Positions 50,921-54,780 of a DNA stretch of 54,780 bases are shown here, piece by piece. The notes below the pieces were generated by a model, which had not been told where the DNA came from, ran no database searches, and saw only the letters and a list, made by a program, of their open reading frames with translations. Within the stretch, counting starts at the first letter, position 1; every line of letters starts with the position of its first letter. The translations under genes were made by a program, and so were the position numbers. The DNA lies in contig NZ_SMKU01000017.1 of the NCBI RefSeq assembly GCF_004349215.1, forward strand, positions 1 through 54,780, written 5' to 3'. This DNA comes from Actinomadura rubrisoli. Lineage in GTDB: Bacteria; Actinomycetota; Actinomycetes; Streptosporangiales; Streptosporangiaceae.

Positions 50921-53808
50921 GCCGTCCGTCCCGAGCCGATCGTCCCGGCGACCGCACCGTTGGGGGAAGCGCCGGCGGAACCGTCCGCGTCGGCCGTCGC
51001 CGCGTCGGCCGTCCACAGCCTCGGCGAGCCGTACCGCAGCCGCAGGAGGAAGCCCAGTATCCCGCTCACGCCATCGCCCCAGGTCGCCGAGATCTCCCCT
51101 CGCTCGTCGGGGAACACGATCCGGCCGTCGCGGTGCGCGCCGTAGGCGAGGATGATCCGGCCGAGCCGCCAGGCGGCGGCCCGATGCCGGGCGCCGCCGG
51201 TGAGCGAGGCCATGTCGAGCAGGAAGTCGCCAGTGCCGGACAGGCCGTGGCATTGCCCCAGCACCGGGCGCCACGCATGGTCCGTCACCGCCTGGGCGGA
51301 CAGGTCGGCGGCCCGCGCGAAACGCGCGTCACCGGTGGCCAGGCCCAGCCGGACCAGGAAGCTCGCGATGCCCGACGCGCCATGGCACCAGTACGGAGCC
51401 GTGGGCGCGTCGCCGGCCCTGGCCCCCCACATCGCCGACCGCCGCGTGATGACGGCCTCGCCCAGCAGGCTCTCGCCGGCGCGGACGGCCAGTTCCCGAC
51501 AGTCGGCGCGCCCGGCCGCCTCGGCGTAGGCGAGCAGGAAGTACCCGACGCCCGCGACGCCGTGCGCGAACCCGAGGTAGGTCTCGCCGGCCAGCTTGGA
51601 GTCCAGGTCGGCCGGCGTTCTCCAGACGATCCCGCCCGGCCGCTCCTCGACCGAGCCGACCAGGGCGTCGGCGGCCGCGCCGGCACGCTCGGCGAACCGC
51701 GCCTCCCGGGTGCGGGCCCACAGGTGCAGGGCGGTCACGCCGATGCCCGCCGTCCCGTGGGTCATGTCAGGACTGGCGACCGCGGACGGGAGCCTGTCGG
51801 CCACGGCAAGGGCATCTTCGACCAGGCCGTCGTCGCCGAGCGCCAGGCCCGCCTCCAGCATCGACCACGCGGTGCCCGCCGTGCCGTAGTACAGCCCGGA
51901 CTGCCGTTTGGCGTCCTCCTCCAGCCGCTTGAGGATCCAGCGCGCCGCGACGTCGATCGCCTGCGGGAGACGCGCATCGGCAGTGAGCCGGTAGCACTGC
52001 ACCAGGGCACCCAGGCACCCCGCGGCGCCATGCTGGAGACTGCAGGGGTCGAGCGCGCCATGGGCGCAGGAGGCGGGCCACAGCGCCAGCGCCGACTCCG
52101 GCTCCATGGACGCGAGCAGGAAGTCGGTGATTCCTTCGACGGTCTCGTCGCATGCTTCGCGCAGCCACTGCGGCTCGGGATGGCCCTCTCCCGAGTCGTC
52201 GATGGCTTCGCCGATCCCGGCGTCGATCGCTTCTGTGACCCGCCGGTCTGGATCCGGGAGGTCTTCGGGATGCTCGGGCTGGGAGGCCGGTGTCCACCCC
52301 GCCATTGCCTCGCGCGCCCGTTCGGGAGTCCAGCGGTGTTCGGGCTCGTCCGCCATCAGCCCGGTGAGCGCCTCGGTCAGGGAGGCGGGCAGGCCCAGGC
52401 CCTGGGTGCGGGCCGTCAGCCATTCGGTCAGGCGGTCCGTCAGGGACCTGGCCGGCGGGCTGTCGGGCAGGAAGTAGGGCGGGGCGCCGGTGAAGACGTA
52501 GCACAGGGTCGCACCGAGGCTGAAGTAGTCCGCCGCCGCCCGGATCGGTGCGCCCTTCATCTGCTCAGGTGCCGCGAAGGCAGGGGTCCCCGCCGCCAGA
52601 GGCGGCTCCTCCTGAGGGTCGTCGCCGGTCACGGCCAGTTCGAGGTCGATCATGACGGGGGTACCGTCCGGGCGCACCATGATGTTGTTGGGGTTGAAGT
52701 CGCGCACGATGAGCCCGGCGGCATGCGCCCTGATCATCAGGTCGGCCAGGCGGCGCGCCATGCCCAGCGCCGGGGCCAGATGGGGACCCCAGCCCGCTTC
52801 GCCTATGAGATCGGGCGCCCACTCCCGCAACGCGGTTCCCGGGATCATCTCCTGCGCGAGGAACAGGTGCCCGCTCTGGGTGAACAGCCGGACGGGGTGC
52901 GGCGCCAACTCCAGGTCCTGAATCGCCTCCAGGGCCCGGAACTCCGCCCGCAGGCGTTCCCTGGTGTCCCGCCCCTGGAGATCGGCGTCCACGTGCGGGC
53001 GCGCTTCTTTGATCACCACCGGTTCACCGGTTTCGGTGTCCACGGCCCGGTACACGCCGCCCTTGTTGGAATGGCGGATCGCCTCCCGCACCGCGAAGCG
53101 GGACCCGATCATGACCTTATTGCCGTCTCCACCTGAACGAGCTCCGCCATCACCTTCCCGCCGCGTAATGCTCATACCGTTGTCAGGGAAGGGGCAGCTC
53201 ACCCAGGAGGGAGGCACGTATCTGCCGATCCGCCGATCTTCCACGGGGTTGCCGTCCGGATCAAGGATCATCCAGGCGTAGAATCCGTCATTGGTGATCT
53301 GGCGTTCTTCGATGAACGCGCCGTACCGATAATGGACAAGACTGTCCCGAGAATAGGGCCGGTCGGAAAGGATTCGGGGGCCGGGCAGGCCGGCCGTCGC
53401 CCGGTCAAGTTCGGCGGCCAGCCGGACGGCCTCGGCGTCACTATCGGGATAGATCGTAATGAACTTGCCCGAATGGCCGCGCGAGGTGTTGCGCCCGTTG
53501 AGCGCCACGACGCTGTCGATCGAGGCGGCGAACTTGAACGCCGAGCCCGCCTCCAGAAGCACCGCCGCGCAGCGTCCGAGCACCTCCGGCGCGGACGCCG
53601 GGGTGGCCGAAACGTGCAGCTTCCAGCCCTGCGGGCGCCGCGGCATCCCCTCGGGGGCGACCGAGCACCAGATGCCGGTCCGCGCCGTGGCCCATCGCTC
53701 CGGGGCGGAGGCCCGGCCGAGCGCCCCCGTGAGCACGTCCATGAGAGCGGCATCTCCGGAATCCGCGGCCGACGCCGCGGTGAAGACGCTCAAATTGAAG
53801 TCGACCAT
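50917..53808 (-). CDS. Class IV lanthionine synthetase (LanL-type: lyase-kinase-cyclase)
   Basis: The 963-residue protein has three domains. An N-terminal lyase-like region (1-230) contains GWKLHVSATP, SRGHSGKFITIYP and GPRILSDRPYS. A kinase domain (about 240-480) has IKEA (Lys), VRDFNPNNIMV (Asp, Asn) and MIDLELA. A C-terminal LanC-like cyclase shows GFAHGVAG, WCHGASG and QCHGLSG, so the Cys, Cys and His zinc ligands are all present. Zinc ligands separate class IV LanL from class III LanKC, and the precursor is venezuelin-like. It phosphorylates and eliminates Ser/Thr and forms lanthionine rings. It is the first gene of the operon (GGAGTGGAG upstream of the ATG). Confidence 0.88.
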   Translation of the reverse strand: MVDFNLSVFTAASAADSGDAALMDVLTGALGRASAPERWATARTGIWCSVAPEGMPRRPQGWKLHVSATPASAPEVLGRCAAVLLEAGSAFKFAASIDSVVALNGRNTSRGHSGKFITIYPDSDAEAVRLAAELDRATAGLPGPRILSDRPYSRDSLVHYRYGAFIEERQITNDGFYAWMILDPDGNPVEDRRIGRYVPPSWVSCPFPDNGMSITRREGDGGARSGGDGNKVMIGSRFAVREAIRHSNKGGVYRAVDTETGEPVVIKEARPHVDADLQGRDTRERLRAEFRALEAIQDLELAPHPVRLFTQSGHLFLAQEMIPGTALREWAPDLIGEAGWGPHLAPALGMARRLADLMIRAHAAGLIVRDFNPNNIMVRPDGTPVMIDLELAVTGDDPQEEPPLAAGTPAFAAPEQMKGAPIRAAADYFSLGATLCYVFTGAPPYFLPDSPPARSLTDRLTEWLTARTQGLGLPASLTEALTGLMADEPEHRWTPERAREAMAGWTPASQPEHPEDLPDPDRRVTEAIDAGIGEAIDDSGEGHPEPQWLREACDETVEGITDFLLASMEPESALALWPASCAHGALDPCSLQHGAAGCLGALVQCYRLTADARLPQAIDVAARWILKRLEEDAKRQSGLYYGTAGTAWSMLEAGLALGDDGLVEDALAVADRLPSAVASPDMTHGTAGIGVTALHLWARTREARFAERAGAAADALVGSVEERPGGIVWRTPADLDSKLAGETYLGFAHGVAGVGYFLLAYAEAAGRADCRELAVRAGESLLGEAVITRRSAMWGARAGDAPTAPYWCHGASGIASFLVRLGLATGDARFARAADLSAQAVTDHAWRPVLGQCHGLSGTGDFLLDMASLTGGARHRAAAWRLGRIILAYGAHRDGRIVFPDERGEISATWGDGVSGILGFLLRLRYGSPRLWTADAATADADGSAGASPNGAVAGTIGSGRTA

Positions 53809-54309
53809 GAAAGATCTCCACTCCCATGTGTGCTGCGATATTCATCGGCGGGGTCGCGCACAAGATCGAAACCACTCTTGCCAAGAGCGTCGAATCCGGA
53901 CGATCTGCCCTTGTCGATTGGCCACGCTAACCACGAATCCTGACAAAATCCAGGGCCCCTTTTTTAATTAAATCGACAGGAATGGTGGGTAACTTATCCT
54001 TGGAGATCTCTCGCCGTGACTCCTGTTGCCGGTGTTACTCCAGAGGTGATCGAAGTCCACAAGAGGACTTTTCGCATTCTTGACTGACGGCGTGAACTCG
54101 ACTTCGATCTTGACAAAAAGAAGTTGAGCCGAGTCGTCTCAGACCTCCGGGCGCCCGATCCCGCCCCGTAAATGATCAGGAACCCTTACCCCATGCCCTT
54201 AATGTCCACTTCTTCCGCAATATCCGAATAACGGCAGTGTCATTCGGAATTGCCGATCACAGGCCGGCGGGCGCGGCCTGGGACCGATCATGGAACGGCG
54301 GCCGCGGCG
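53809..54309. other. AT-richer intergenic region upstream of the lanthipeptide operon
   Basis: These 501 bp hold no convincing gene. The stretch 53935-54240 is much richer in A/T than the rest of the window (for example TTTTTTAATTAAA at 53960-53972). It contains the leftward promoter of the lanthipeptide operon and possibly other control sites. A 33-codon ORF at 53982 (with a TTA codon) was considered and not accepted. Confidence 0.5.
53835..53863 (-). promoter_or_regulatory. Candidate promoter of the lanthipeptide operon
   Basis: On the minus strand TTGTGC (53858-53863) and TATCGC (53835-53840) are spaced by 17 bp. The start would be near 53828, leaving a 20-nt leader with GGAGTGGAG before the ATG at 53808. 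This is a reasonable vegetative-type promoter but is based on sequence pattern alone. Confidence 0.4.
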
Positions 54310-54780
54310 TCAGGGGGCCAGGGAGGCGAGGTCGGTGAGGAGCTCCGAGGCGGTCACCGGGTCCAGGGCGGCGAAGGTGTGGCCGGTGCCGTCCGCCGGG
54401 ACGAAACGCTGGGGCCGGTCGGTGATCCACACGTCGGTGATCTTGTCCTCGTCGCGGCCGAAGGGGTCGCCGATCTGGATGCCCCAGTGCAGGCTCAGGA
54501 CGACATAGGCGCAGCCGGCGGGGTAGGCGAGCCAGTTCTGGGTGCCGTTGTCCTCGGGCCGGCCGCGCTCCCAGCCGCGCTTCTCCAGGGCGAGCAGCGC
54601 GCCCACGGGGACGGTGATGCCCTCGAAGCGCGTGAGGCGCCAGGCCGTCCGCTCCTCGGGGGCGAGGGCGTGGTCGGTGAGGAGCTCCGAGGCGGTCACC
54701 GGGTCCAGGGCGGCGAAGGTGTGGCCGGTGCCGTCCGCCGGGACGAAACGCTGGGGCCGGTCGGTGATCCACACGTCGGT
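54310..54780 (-). CDS. C-terminal fragment of a third DUF4132 protein, 5' end missing and scrambled
   Basis: The frame ends at the stop 54310-54312 with FAALDPVTASELLTDLASLAP. Reading upstream it contains HALAPEERTAWRLTRFEG and ALEKRGWERGRPED, the counterparts of VHALTDEERASGRLARFEK and LGWERG in the complete DUF4132 proteins. Where QPFPQLGR should precede HAL, the sequence instead repeats the gene's own end (VPADGTGHTFAALDPVTASELLTD). The real 5' part is therefore absent, either because the contig is misassembled at its edge or because of a true rearrangement. The paralogues at 31448-38048 have the normal order. Confidence 0.6.
   Translation of the reverse strand, partial: TDVWITDRPQRFVPADGTGHTFAALDPVTASELLTDHALAPEERTAWRLTRFEGITVPVGALLALEKRGWERGRPEDNGTQNWLAYPAGCAYVVLSLHWGIQIGDPFGRDEDKITDVWITDRPQRFVPADGTGHTFAALDPVTASELLTDLASLAP
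54330..54438. repeat. Direct repeat, left copy
   Basis: These 109 bp are identical to 54672-54780, 342 bp apart. They encode the C-terminal segment of the DUF4132 fragment. The right copy runs to the last base of the window, so the true length is unknown. Confidence 0.9.
54672..54780. repeat. Direct repeat, right copy at the window edge
   Basis: Identical to 54330-54438. It ends exactly at the window end and replaces the expected DUF4132 coding sequence, which is typical of a graph-loop artefact at a contig end, though a tandem duplication cannot be excluded. Confidence 0.9.

Noticed and set aside
53982..54083. A 33-codon Cys-containing ORF as a possible second peptide
   Set aside because: Shine-Dalgarno sequence too close to the start, a rare TTA codon, no leader motif and wrong strand relative to the lanthipeptide operon.
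54310..54780. Genuine internal duplication inside a functional DUF4132 protein
   Set aside because: Perfect nucleotide identity, position at the exact window edge and disruption of the family order make an assembly artefact more likely, though not proven.
1..54780. Insertion sequences, phage integration sites or CRISPR arrays
   Set aside because: No transposase, integrase, cas genes or regularly spaced repeats could be identified.

Overview
This is a high-GC, gene-dense actinobacterial window: GTG starts, NNG/NNC codons and many 4-bp ATGA/GTGA gene overlaps. The gene content (AfsR-like NTPase, pfam04672-type methyltransferase, XRE/TPR regulators, terpene and lanthipeptide clusters) fits a filamentous actinomycete such as a Streptomyces or Actinomadura relative. 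The genus is an inference. No integrase, transposase, CRISPR array or canonical tRNA was seen.

Layout. (1) 1-3365: the end of a Pro/Ala-rich protein gene, a strong terminator, an aldo/keto reductase behind a MerR-like operator, and a solitary HTH-adenine-methyltransferase. (2) 3451-9819: a compact diterpenoid cluster with a Rieske oxygenase, a P450, a class II diterpene cyclase (DxDD), a class I diterpene synthase and a GGPP synthase. (3) 9933-15263: an AfsR-like NTPase without a DNA-binding domain, a SAM methyltransferase, an MreB-like actin and a DUF5954-like protein. (4) 15306-23018: the most unusual locus. A tRNA-like RNA (15319-15398) with an intact acceptor/T-arm and D-arm but a degenerate anticodon arm lies 28 bp upstream of six tightly coupled genes: zinc-ribbon SDR lacking the catalytic Tyr, LRR protein, ankyrin protein, MoxR AAA+ ATPase, HEAAH metallopeptidase/VWA protein and MBL-fold hydrolase. 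(5) 23031-24886: a flavin monooxygenase and a divergent PadR regulator sharing an operator. (6) 24900-38048: a second MoxR-VWA operon, matching the E. coli yehI-yehLMPQ set (two tandem DUF4132 proteins, MoxR ATPase, DUF5682, VWA, SWIM). (7) 38117-45150: a VOC/TetR pair, an XRE regulator, a five-gene operon of mostly unknown proteins with a kinase-fold phosphotransferase, and several decaying genes. (8) 45157-53863: a class IV (venezuelin-type) lanthipeptide cluster with LanL synthetase, prolyl oligopeptidase, a 50-residue precursor gene and two half-ABC exporters. (9) 53809-54780: an AT-richer non-coding stretch and a truncated DUF4132 gene whose upstream sequence is a direct copy of its own 3' end, probably an assembly artefact at a contig edge.

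How the parts work together. The terpene genes form a plausible pathway: GGPP, then bicyclic diphosphate, then diterpene, then oxidised product. The lanthipeptide operon encodes modification, leader removal and export of one peptide. The two MoxR-VWA operons look like chaperone/remodelling or stress/conflict systems. The first, headed by a tRNA mimic, is the best candidate for an undescribed system, possibly sensing or protecting against RNA damage, but that function is inference.
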